Positions 39,200-49,900 of a stretch of 64,000 bases of DNA are shown piece after piece. The translations under genes were made by a program, and so were the position numbers. The notes under the pieces were generated by a model that worked only from the letters and a program-made list of their open reading frames with translations, did no database searches and was not told where the DNA came from. Position 1 is the first letter of the stretch, and every line of letters begins with the position of its first letter. The DNA comes from Daphnia carinata (Eukaryota; Arthropoda; Branchiopoda; Diplostraca; Daphniidae). The DNA lies in NCBI RefSeq assembly GCF_022539665.2, contig NC_081331.1, forward strand, positions 8,835,534 through 8,899,533. Direction: 5' to 3'.

Positions 39200-39446
39200 T
39201 TATTCCACTTAGCAGGCAGATGTTGACGGAGACGGAAATAACAAGTTTCATTACACTATGTGAATTGTGCTGCAAAATTGGCAATTAACAATTAGTATTT
39301 TTGTAGCATTAACTTGCTATACGCGCTTATCTATACAACATGCATGAAAGAGGGTTCACTATCCGTAATCGATATTATGTGGATGCAAATGAATTTATAT
39401 ATACAGATAGAGTTATAACTGTTTGCATTATATGAATAATCTTTTG

Positions 39447-39518
39447 GGGCTCATCCGGGATTTGAACCCGGGGCCTCCTACACCCAAAGCAGGAATCATA
39501 CCACTAGACCAATGAGCC
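39447..39518 (-). tRNA. tRNA-Pro(TGG), cassette 9
   Basis: Consensus copy. The 3' flank has AAAA rather than TTTT on the transcribed strand. Confidence 0.96.
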
Positions 39519-39659
39519 ACATGATGTTACGTTCTGTTTGTGACTTACGCATTTGACTGCTTTCTAACTTGTAACGTAATTTCTTTACTGGCCGACTTTA
39601 TTTATCCTTATCCACATTGAATTTTAATAGTGATTAGATGCTTCATTTGACAATGCACT

Positions 39660-39765
39660 TCCTTCGAGCCGGAGTTGAACCAGCGACCTATGGATAACTA
39701 ACTCTTAATCATAACGCTTGTCTCGTTTCTACAGTCCACCGCTCTACCAACTGAGCTATCGAAGG
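39660..39765 (-). tRNA. tRNA-Tyr(GTA) with 33-nt intron, cassette 9
   Basis: Consensus copy. Confidence 0.96.
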
Positions 39766-40266
39766 ATGGGAATATATTTCGACGGGAAACATCAAACAAT
39801 GACGTTTTTATGAATAGGCATAGTTAAGTAACCGAAAAATGATTGAGATCGAATAATCTTTCTTTAAATTAAATCATTCGTGGTTATTACCTGACATTTG
39901 TCGTCGACATTTCAAACGCTTGAATTTTTTAATCGCAATTACGGCATGACTGGTGTCAGTAAGCATTATTGTTTGTACAGAAAATTTTATGCTCTAAATT
40001 AGCCACTTTCAAGCACTTGCTCTACTAGCTGACTATTTCTTGCAATACGTCTGTCCTGGCTTCATGATTGGTTCATCTTAGGCCATCCATTGTCGTGAAC
40101 ACGTAAACAACTGAAGCAGTTTGATTTCTACGTCCTATATCTTGCGATCTTCTCGTTTAATATTTTCTGGCGTGGATCGCCAAGAGCTTACACTTTACAC
40201 CTTAAATACCTTTCGTAAGGTGTCAAGGCGTAATTGAAGCTGTCTGCTAGTCATTGTTTTTCCAGT

Positions 40267-40338
40267 GGTTCCATGGTGTAATGGTTAGCACTTCAGACTT
40301 TGACTCTGACAATCTGAGTTCGATTCTCAGTGGAACCT
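40267..40338 (+). tRNA. tRNA-Gln(TTG), cassette 10
   Basis: Consensus copy with TTTTT terminator. Confidence 0.96.
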
Positions 40339-40437
40339 TATTTTTGGCCGTTTCGCTCTTTAAAATCCTATTCAGAGTCGATGACAAGTGGTAAAGATGA
40401 TTTTTTGACAGGATCAGTGTTAAATTTGTCAAATATC

Positions 40438-40509
40438 GGCTCATTGGTCTAGTAGTATGATACTTGCTTCGGGTGTAAGTGGTCCCGGGTTCAACTCCCG
40501 GATGAGCCC
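40438..40509 (+). tRNA. tRNA-Pro(CGG), cassette 10, fully paired variant
   Basis: The acceptor GGCTCAT/ATGAGCC and the T stem CCGGG/CCCGG are both fully Watson-Crick. This is the best-paired Pro(CGG) copy in the array. Confidence 0.96.
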
Positions 40510-40885
40510 TCCATAACTCTTTTGTAACTGGTAGGTTTGCAAATAATGTTCAAGCTGTTTACGTAAGAATACTATAGTCAACGGAGATCACAGAGAAAGC
40601 TAAAGATTTACCTCTGGTTGTTTCAGCAGGATTATAATGTACTTCGTCGTTGCGTCTAGAAATCACGGTCGTCAGTGGCAAACGAAACATGGAAAGGTAA
40701 AAGTTTACAAAAGCCTCGCTCGCCAAAGTACTTGTTTCACTCATGCCTTGTTATGTCCTTGGGCCAGAGGACACACCTTGAAGCGAAGGTAGGGGAGCTA
40801 TCGGAACTATTTCAGGGTTTATATGATCTTCTGTTTTCATAAGAGATGTATCGGAGAAATTCTAAAATCGGCAATGAAGTGTCAT

Positions 40886-40958
40886 TGATCGTAGCAGGAC
40901 TCGAACCTGCAATCTTCGGATCCGAAGTCCGACGCCTTATCCATTAGGCCACACGACC
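40886..40958 (-). tRNA. tRNA-Arg(TCG), cassette 10
   Basis: Consensus gene with the GTG 3'-flank variant. Confidence 0.96.
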
Positions 40959-41027
40959 GTTGAAATAACGATGTATTATTGGTCGAATTAAAAATTATCA
41001 TCCCAGGGATCGCAACGTATTAAAACA

Positions 41028-41109
41028 TGGCAGCGGTGGGATTCGAACCCACGCCCCCGAAGAGACTGGTGCCTTAAACCAGCGCCTTAGACCGCTCGGC
41101 CACGCTACC
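41028..41109 (-). tRNA. tRNA-Leu(AAG), cassette 10
   Basis: Consensus copy with TTTT terminator. Confidence 0.96.
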
Positions 41110-41354
41110 TTATTCCACTTAGCAGGCAGATGTTGACGGAGACGGAAATAACAAGTTTCATTACACTATGTGAATTGTGCTGCAAAATTGGCAATTAACA
41201 ATTAGTATTTTTGTAGCATTAACTTGCTATACGCGCTTATCTATACAACATGCATGAAAGAGGGTTCACTATCCGTAATCGATATTATGTGGATGCAAAT
41301 GAATTTATATATACAGATAGAGTTATAACTGTTTGCATTATATGAATAATTTAG

Positions 41355-41426
41355 GGGCTCATCCGGGATTTGAACCCGGGGCCTCCTACACCCAAAGCAG
41401 GAATCATACCACTAGACCAATGAGCC
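41355..41426 (-). tRNA. tRNA-Pro(TGG), cassette 10
   Basis: Consensus copy. Confidence 0.96.
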
Positions 41427-41567
41427 ACATGATGTTACGTTCTGTTTGTGACTTACGCATTTGACTGCTTTCTAACTTGTAACGTAATTTCTTTACTGGC
41501 CGACTTTATTTATCCTTATCCACATTGAATTTTAATAGTGATTAGATGCTTCATTTGACAATGCACT

Positions 41568-41673
41568 TCCTTCGAGCCGGAGTTGAACCAGCGACCTATG
41601 GATAACTAACTCTTAATCATAACGCTTGTCTCGTTTCTACAGTCCACCGCTCTACCAACTGAGCTATCGAAGG
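41568..41673 (-). tRNA. tRNA-Tyr(GTA) with 33-nt intron, cassette 10
   Basis: Consensus copy. Confidence 0.96.
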
Positions 41674-42174
41674 ATGGGAATATATTTCGACGGGAAACAT
41701 CAAACAATGACGTTTTTATGAATAGGCATAGTTAAGTAACCGAAAAATGATTGAGATCGAATAATCTTTCTTTAAATTAAATCATTCGTGGTTATTACCT
41801 GACATTTGTCGTCGACATTTAAAACGCTTGAATTTTTTAATCGCAATTACGGCATGACTGGTGTCAGTAAGCATTATTGTTTGTACAGAAAATTTTATGC
41901 TCTAAATTAGCCACTTTCAAGCACTTGCTCTACTAGCTGACTATTTCTTGCAATACGTCTGTCCTGGCTTCATGATTGGTTCATCTTAGGCCATCCATTG
42001 TCGTGAACACGTAAACAACTGAAGCAGTTTGATTTCTACGTCCTATATCTTGCGATCTTCTCGTTTAATATTTTCTGGCGTGGATCGCCAAGAGCTTACA
42101 CTTTACACCTTAAATACCTTTCGTAAGGTGTCAAGGCGTAATTGAAGCTGTCTGCTAGTCATTGTTTTTCCAGT

Positions 42175-42246
42175 GGTTCCATGGTGTAATGGTTAGCACT
42201 TCAGACTTTGACTCTGACAATCTGAGTTCGATTCTCAGTGGAACCT
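42175..42246 (+). tRNA. tRNA-Gln(TTG), cassette 11
   Basis: Consensus copy. Its flank (AATTTTTGG) matches cassette 2. Confidence 0.96.
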
Positions 42247-42346
42247 AATTTTTGGCCGTTTCGCTCTTTAAAATCCTATTCAGAGTCGATGACAAGTGGT
42301 AAAGATGATTTTTTGACAGGATCAGTGTTAAATTTGTCGAATGATA

Positions 42347-42418
42347 GGCTCATTGGTCTAGTAGTATGATACTTGCTTCGGGTGTAAGTGATCCCGGGTT
42401 CAATTCCCGGATGGGCCC
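42347..42418 (+). tRNA. tRNA-Pro(CGG), cassette 11
   Basis: Consensus copy. Confidence 0.96.
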
Positions 42419-42794
42419 ACCATAACTCTTTTGTAACTGGTAGGTTTGCAAATAATGTTCAAGCTGTTTACGTAAGAATACTATAGTCAACGGAGATCAC
42501 AGAGAAAGCTAAAGATTTACCTCTGGTTGTTTCAGCAGGATTATAATGTACTTCGTCGTTGCGTCTAGAAATCACGGTCGTCAGTGGCAAACGAAACATG
42601 GAAAGGTAAAAGTTTACAAAAGCCTCGCTCGCCAAAGTACTTGTTTCACTCATGCCTTGTTATGTCCTTGGGCCAGAGGACACACCTTGAAGCGAAGGTA
42701 GGGGAGCTATCGGAACTATTTCAGGGTTTATATGATCTTCTGTTTTCATAAGAGATGTATCGGAGAAATTCTAAAATCGGCAATGAAACATCAT

Positions 42795-42867
42795 TGATCG
42801 TAGCAGGACTCGAACCTGCAATCTTCGGATCCGAAGTCCGACGCCTTATCCATTAGGCCACACGACC
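42795..42867 (-). tRNA. tRNA-Arg(TCG), cassette 11
   Basis: Consensus copy. Confidence 0.96.
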
Positions 42868-42933
42868 GTTGAAATAACGATGTATTATTGGTCGAATTAA
42901 AAATTATCATCCCAGGGATCGCAACGTATTAAA

Positions 42934-43015
42934 TGGCAGCGGTGGGATTCGAACCCACGCCCCCGAAGAGACTGGTGCCTTAAACCAGCGCCTTAGACCG
43001 CTCGGCCACGCTACC
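42934..43015 (-). tRNA. tRNA-Leu(AAG), cassette 11, terminator shortened
   Basis: The gene is consensus; only TTT remains directly downstream. Confidence 0.95.
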
Positions 43016-43260
43016 TTATTCCACTTAGCAGGCAGATGTTGACGGAGACGGAAATAACAAGTTTCATTACACTATGTGAATTGTGCTGCAAAATTGGCAA
43101 TTAACAATTAGTATTTTTGTAGCATTAACTTGCTATACGCGCTTATCTATACAACATGCATGAAAGAGGGTTCACTATCCGTAATCGATATTATGTGGAT
43201 GCAAATGAATTTATATATACAGATAGAGTTATAACTGTTTGCATTATATGAATAATTTTG

Positions 43261-43335
43261 GGGCTCATCCGGGATTTGAATCCGGGGCCTCGTCCTACAA
43301 CCAAAGCAGGAATCATACCACTAGACCAATGAGCA
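43261..43335 (-). pseudogene. tRNA-Pro(TGG) degenerate copy, cassette 11
   Basis: The anticodon TGG and its stem are kept. There is a 3-nt insertion in the variable region, a T-stem substitution and loss of the first G of the acceptor (75 nt against 72). It is probably inactive. Confidence 0.85.
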
Positions 43336-43476
43336 ACATGATGTTACGTTCTGTTTGTGACTTACGCATTTGACTGCTTTCTAACTTGTAACGTAATTTC
43401 TTTACTGGCCGACTTTATTTATCCTTATCCACATTGAATTTTAATAGTGATTAGATGCTTCATTTGACAATGCACT

Positions 43477-43582
43477 TCCTTCGAGCCGGAGTTGAACCAG
43501 CGACCTATGGATAACTAACTCTTAATCATAACGCTTGTCTCGTTTCTACAGTCCACCGCTCTACCAACTGAGCTATCGAAGG
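43477..43582 (-). tRNA. tRNA-Tyr(GTA) with 33-nt intron, cassette 11
   Basis: Consensus copy, the last gene of the array. Confidence 0.96.
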
Positions 43583-43884
43583 ATGGGAATATATTTCGAC
43601 GGGAAACATCAAACAATGACGTTTTTATGAATAGGCATAGTTAAGTAACCGAAAAATGATTGAGATCGAATAATCTTTCTTTAAATTAAATCATTCGTGG
43701 TTATTACCTGACATTTGTCGTCGACATTTAAAACGCTTGAATTTTTTAATCGCAATTACGGCATGACTGGTGTCAGTAAGCATTATTGTTTGTACAGAAA
43801 ATTTTATGCTCTAAATTAGCCACTTTCAAGCACTTGCTCTACTAGCTGACTATTTCTTGCAATACGTCTGTCCTGGCTTCATGA

Positions 43885-43953
43885 TTCTTCTTCTTCTTCT
43901 TCTTCTTCTTCTTCTTCTTCTTCTTCTTCTTCTTCTTCTTCTTCTTCTTCTTC
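43885..43953. repeat. (TTC)23 microsatellite joining the two macrosatellites
   Basis: A pure 69-bp TTC tract. To its left is the outer spacer of tRNA cassette 11, cut short; to its right is the BEL-derived 440-bp repeat, entered in mid-unit. It is nearly three times longer than the TTC tracts inside the BEL array. Confidence 0.95.
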
Positions 43954-46900
43954 GACGAACGCGAAGCCGATTTCTCTTTTCAATTAGATTGGGAACGTAT
44001 TCCCTCATCCAACGGTTCCAGAAATGCGTGACGATTTCTTGCGATTGATTCCATCGTTTTTTTGCTTAGCGGCTCGGAATCTGTGACGGTGTCGTAATGG
44101 ATGGCCGGATTGGCTCTGCCATATAAGAAGTGGTTTGGGGTGAGCGCTTCCAGATCATTGGGATCGACACTTATGTAGGTAAGTGGGCGAGCATTGAGCA
44201 AGGCTTCGACCCCTGTCATCACGGTGATTGGACTTCTTCCGTGACGGTTCGCTCATGTAGAATTGCGCGGAGAGCGGTTTTGGCCGACTTGATGAGATTT
44301 TCCCAAGTCCTTCTTCTTCTTCTTCTTCTTCTTCAACCCGCGCCGCAGGTTGGGCATGGTAACGAGCACGACATCGTCAATTGCCAAATTTCGACGAACG
44401 CGAAGCCGATTTCTCTTTTCAATTAGATTGGGAACGTATTCCCTCATCCAACGGTTCCAGAAATGCGTGACGATTTCTTGCGATTGATTCCATCGTTTTT
44501 TTGCTTAGCGGCTCGGAATCTGTGACGGTGTCGTAATGGATGGCCGGATTGGCTCTGCCATATAAGAAGTGGTTTGGGGTGAGCGCTTCCAGATCATTGG
44601 GATCGACACTTATGTAGGTAAGTGGGCGAGCATTGAGCAAGGCTTCGACCCCTGTCATCACGGTGATTAGGACTTCTTCCGTGACGGTTCGCTCATGTAG
44701 AATTGCGCGGAGAGCGGTTTTGGCCGACTTGATGAGATTTTCCCAAGTCCTTCTTCTTCTTCTTCTTCTTCTTCAACCCGCGCCGCAGGTTGGGCATGGT
44801 AACGAGCACGACATCGTCAATTGCCAAATTTCGACGAACGCGAAGCCGATTTCTCTTTTCAATTAGATTGGGAACGTATTCCCTCATCCAACGGTTCCAG
44901 AAATGCGTGACGATTTCTTGCGATTGATTCCATCGTTTTTTTGCTTAGCGGCTCGGAATCTGTGACGGTGTCGTAATGGATGGCCGGATTGGCTCTGCCA
45001 TATAAGAAGTGGTTTGGGGTGAGCGCTTCCAGATCATTGGGATCGACACTTATGTAGGTAAGTGGGCGAGCATTGAGCAAGGCTTCGACCCCTGTCATCA
45101 CGGTGATTAGGACTTCTTCCGTGACGGTTCGCTCATGTAGAATTGCGCGGAGAGCGGTTTTGGCCGACTTGATGAGATTTTCCCAAGTCCTTCTTCTTCT
45201 TCTTCTTCTTCTTCAACCCGCGCCGCAGGTTGGGCATGGTAACGAGCACGACATCGTCAATTGCCAAATTTCGACGAACGCGAAGCCGATTTCTCTTTTC
45301 AATTAGATTGGGAACGTATTCCCTCATCCAACGGTTCCAGAAATGCGTGACGATTTCTTGCGATTGATTCCATCGTTTTTTTGCTTAGCGGCTCGGAATC
45401 TGTGACGGTGTCGTAATGGATGGCCGGATTGGCTCTGCCATATAAGAAGTGGTTTGGGGTGAGCGCTTCCAGATCATTGGGATCGACACTTATGTAGGTA
45501 AGTGGGCGAGCATTGAGCAAGGCTTCGACCCCTGTCATCACGGTGATTAGGACTTCTTCCGTGACGGTTCGCTCATGTAGAATTGCGCGGAGAGCGGTTT
45601 TGGCCGACTTGATGAGATTTTCCCAAGTCCTTCTTCTTCTTCTTCTTCTTCTTCAACCCGCGCCGCAGGTTGGGCATGGTAACGAGCACGACATCGTCAA
45701 TTGCCAAATTTCGACGAACGCGAAGCCGATTTCTCTTTTCAATTAGATTGGGAACGTATTCCCTCATCCAACGGTTCCAGAAATGCGTGACGATTTCTTG
45801 CGATTGATTCCATCGTTTTTTTGCTTAGCGGCTCGGAATCTGTGACGGTGTCGTAATGGATGGCCGGATTGGCTCTGCCATATAAGAAGTGGTTTGGGGT
45901 GAGCGCTTCCAGATCATTGGGATCGACACTTATGTAGGTAAGTGGGCGAGCATTGAGCAAGGCTTCGACCCCTGTCATCACGGTGATTAGGACTTCTTCC
46001 GTGACGGTTCGCTCATGTAGAATTGCGCGGAGAGCGGTTTTGGCCGACTTGATGAGATTTTCCCAAGTCCTTCTTCTTCTTCTTCTTCTTCTTCAACCCG
46101 CGCCGCAGGTTGGGCATGGTAACGAGCACGACATCGTCAATTGCCAAATTTCGACGAACGCGAAGCCGATTTCTCTTTTCAATTAGATTGGGAACGTATT
46201 CCCTCATCCAACGGTTCCAGAAATGCGTGACGATTTCTTGCGATTGATTCCATCGTTTTTTTGCTTAGCGGCTCGGAATCTGTGACGGTGTCGTAATGGA
46301 TGGCCGGATTGGCTCTGCCATATAAGAAGTGGTTTGGGGTGAGCGCTTCCAGATCATTGGGATCGACACTTATGTAGGTAAGTGGGCGAGCATTGAGCAA
46401 GGCTTCGACCCCTGTCATCACGGTGATTAGGACTTCTTCCGTGACGGTTCGCTCATGTAGAATTGCGCGGAGAGCGGTTTTGGCCGACTTGATGAGATTT
46501 TCCCAACTCCTTCTTCTTCTTCTTCTTCTTCTTCTTCAACCCGCGCCGCAGGTTGGGCATGGTAACGAGCACGACATCGTCAATTGCCAAATTTCGACGA
46601 ACGCGAAGCCGATTTCTCTTTTCAATTAGATTGGGAACGTATTCCCTCATCCAACGGTTCCAGAAATGCGTGACGATTTCTTGCGATTGATTCCATCGTT
46701 TTTTTGCTTAGCGGCTCGGAATCTGTGACGGTGTCGTAATGGATGGCCGGATTGGCTCTGCCATATAAGAAGTGGTTTGGGGTGAGCGCTTCCAGATCAT
46801 TGGGATCGACACTTATGTAGGTAAGTGGGCGAGCATTGAGCAAGGCTTCGACCCCTGTCATCACGGTGATTAGGACTTCTTCCGTGACGGTTCGCTCATG

Positions 46901-49900
46901 TAGAATTGCGCGGAGAGCGGTTTTGGCCGACTTGATGAGATTTTCCCAAGTCCTTCTTCTTCTTCTTCTTCTTCTTCAACCCGCGCCGCAGGTTGGGCAT
47001 GGTAACGAGCACGACATCGTCAATTGCCAAATTTCGACGAACGCGAAGCCGATTTCTCTTTTCAATTAGATTGGGAACGTATTCCCTCATCCAACGGTTC
47101 CAGAAATGCGTGACGATTTCTTGCGATTGATTCCATCGTTTTTTTGCTTAGCGGCTCGGAATCTGTGACGGTGTCGTAATGGATGGCCGGATTGGCTCTG
47201 CCATATAAGAAGTGGTTTGGGGTGAGCGCTTCCAGATCATTGGGATCGACACTTATGTAGGTAAGTGGGCGAGCATTGAGCAAGGCTTCGACCCCTGTCA
47301 TCACGGTGATTAGGACTTCTTCCGTGACGGTTCGCTCATGTAGAATTGCGCGGAGAGCGGTTTTGGCCGACTTGATGAGATTTTCCCAAGTCCTTCTTCT
47401 TCTTCTTCTTCTTCTTTTACCCGCGCCGCAGGTTGGGCATGGTAACGAGCACGACATCGTCAATTGCCAAATTTCGACGAACGCGAAGCCGATTTCTCTT
47501 TTCAATTAGATTGGGAACGTATTCCCTCATCCAACGGTTCCAGAAATGCGTGACGATTTCTTGCGATTGATTCCATCGTTTTTTTTGCTTAGCGGCTCGG
47601 AATCTGTGACGGTGTCGTAATGGATGGCCGGATTGGCTCTGCCATATAAGAAGTGGTTTGGGGTGAGCGCTTCCAGATCATTGGGATCGACACTTATGTA
47701 GGTAAGTGGGCGAGCATTGAGCAAGGCTTCGACCCCTGTCATCACGGTGATTAGGACTTCTTCCGTGACGGTTCGCTCATGTAGAATTGCGCGGAGAGCG
47801 GTTTTGGCCGACTTGATGAGATTTTCCCAAGTCCTTCTTCTTCTTCTTCTTCTTCTTCAACCCGCGCCGCAGGTTGGGCATGGTAACGAGCACGACATCG
47901 TCAATTGCCAAATTTCGACGAACGCGAAGCCGATTTCTCTTTTCAATTAGATTGGGAACGTATTCCCTCATCCAACGGTTCCAGAAATGCGTGACGATTT
48001 CTTGCGATTGATTCCATCGTTTTTTTGCTTAGCGGCTCGGAATCTGTGACGGTGTCGTAATGGATGGCCGGATTGGCTCTGCCATATAAGAAGTGGTTTG
48101 GGGTGAGCGCTTCCAGATCATTGGGATCGACACTTATGTAGGTAAGTGGGCGAGCATTGAGCAAGGCTTCGACCCCTGTCATCACGGTGATTAGGACTTC
48201 TTCCGTGACGGTTCGCTCATGTAGAATTGCGCGGAGAGCGGTTTTGGCCGACTTGATGAGATTTTCCCAAGTCCTTCTTCTTCTTCTTCTTCTTCTTCAA
48301 CCCGCGCCGCAGGTTGGGCATGGTAACGAGCACGACATCGTCAATTGCCAAATTTCGACGAACGCGAAGCCGATTTCTCTTTTCAATTAGATTGGGAACG
48401 TATTCCCTCATCCAACGGTTCCAGAAATGCGTGACGATTTCTTGCGATTGATTCCATCGTTTTTTTGCTTAGCGGCTCGGAATCTGTGACGGTGTCGTAA
48501 TGGATGGCCGGATTGGCTCTGCCATATAAGAAGTGGTTTGGGGTGAGCGCTTCCAGATCATTGGGATCGACACTTATGTAGGTAAGTGGGCGAGCATTGA
48601 GCAAGGCTTCGACCCCTGTCATCACGGTGATTAGGACTTCTTCCGTGACGGTTCGCTCATGTAGAATTGCGCGGAGAGCGGTTTTGGCCGACTTGATGAG
48701 ATTTTCCCAAGTCCTTCTTCTTCTTCTTCTTCTTCTTCAACCCGCGCCGCAGGTTGGGCATGGTAACGAGCACGACATCGTCAATTGCCAAATTTCGACG
48801 AACGCGAAGCCGATTTCTCTTTTCAATTAGATTGGGAACGTATTCCCTCATCCAACGGTTCCAGAAATGCGTGACGATTTCTTGCGATTGATTCCATCGT
48901 TTTTTTGCTTAGCGGCTCGGAATCTGTGACGGTGTCGTAATGGATGGCCGGATTGGCTCTGCCATATAAGAAGTGGTTTGGGGTGAGCGCTTCCAGATCA
49001 TTGGGATCGACACTTATGTAGGTAAGTGGGCGAGCATTGAGCAAGGCTTCGACCCCTGTCATCACGGTGATTAGGACTTCTTCCGTGACGGTTCGCTCAT
49101 GTAGAATTGCGCGGAGAGCGGTTTTGGCCGACTTGATGAGATTTTCCCAAGTCCTTCTTCTTCTTCTTCTTCTTCTTCAACCCGCGCCGCAGGTTGGGCA
49201 TGGTAACGAGCACGACATCGTCAATTGCCAAATTTCGACGAACGCGAAGCCGATTTCTCTTTTCAATTAGATTGGGAACGTATTCCCTCATCCAACGGTT
49301 CCAGAAATGCGTGACGATTTCTTGCGATTGATTCCATCGTTTTTTTGCTTAGCGGCTCGGAATCTGTGACGGTGTCGTAATGGATGGCCGGATTGGCTCT
49401 GCCATATAAGAAGTGGTTTGGGGTGAGCGCTTCCAGATCATTGGGATCGACACTTATGTAGGTAAGTGGGCGAGCATTGAGCAAGGCTTCGACCCCTGTC
49501 ATCACGGTGATTAGGACTTCTTCCGTGACGGTTCGCTCATGTAGAATTGCGCGGAGAGCGGTTTTGGCCGACTTGATGAGATTTTCCCAAGTCCTTCTTC
49601 TTCTTCTTCTTCTTCTTCAACCCGCGCCGCAGGTTGGGCATGGTAACGAGCACGACATCGTCAATTGCCAAATTTCGACGAACGCGAAGCCGATTTCTCT
49701 TTTCAATTAGATTGGGAACGTATTCCCTCATCCAACGGTTCCAGAAATGCGTGACGATTTCTTGCGATTGATTCCATCGTTTTTTTGCTTAGCGGCTCGG
49801 AATCTGTGACGGTGTCGTAATGGATGGCCGGATTGGCTCTGCCATATAAGAAGTGGTTTGGGGTGAGCGCTTCCAGATCATTGGGATCGACACTTATGTA

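Larger units (their letters stand above)
23154..43884. repeat. tRNA macrosatellite: 11 tandem cassettes of ~1.91 kb, six tRNA loci each
   Basis: Cassettes start (first base of tRNA-Gln) at 23154, 24987, 26896, 28800, 30708, 32617, 34526, 36436, 38357, 40267 and 42175. Spacings are 1833, 1909, 1904, 1908, 1909, 1909, 1910, 1921, 1910 and 1908 bp. Order within a cassette: Gln(TTG)+, Pro(CGG)+, 0.37-kb spacer, Arg(TCG)-, Leu(AAG)-, 0.25-kb spacer, Pro(TGG)-, 0.14-kb spacer, Tyr(GTA)-, 0.5-kb spacer. Spacers are as conserved as the genes, which indicates recent expansion or ongoing homogenisation by unequal exchange or gene conversion. Cassette 1 is shorter and carries lesions in three of its six loci. 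Cassette 11 breaks off in its last spacer at a TTC microsatellite. Array copy number may be affected by assembly. Confidence 0.97.

Noticed and set aside
44130-44426. Plus-strand frames with poly-Leu (and minus-strand frames with poly-Lys) repeated every 440 bp
   Set aside because: They are translations of the TTC/GAA microsatellite plus antisense or out-of-frame BEL sequence.
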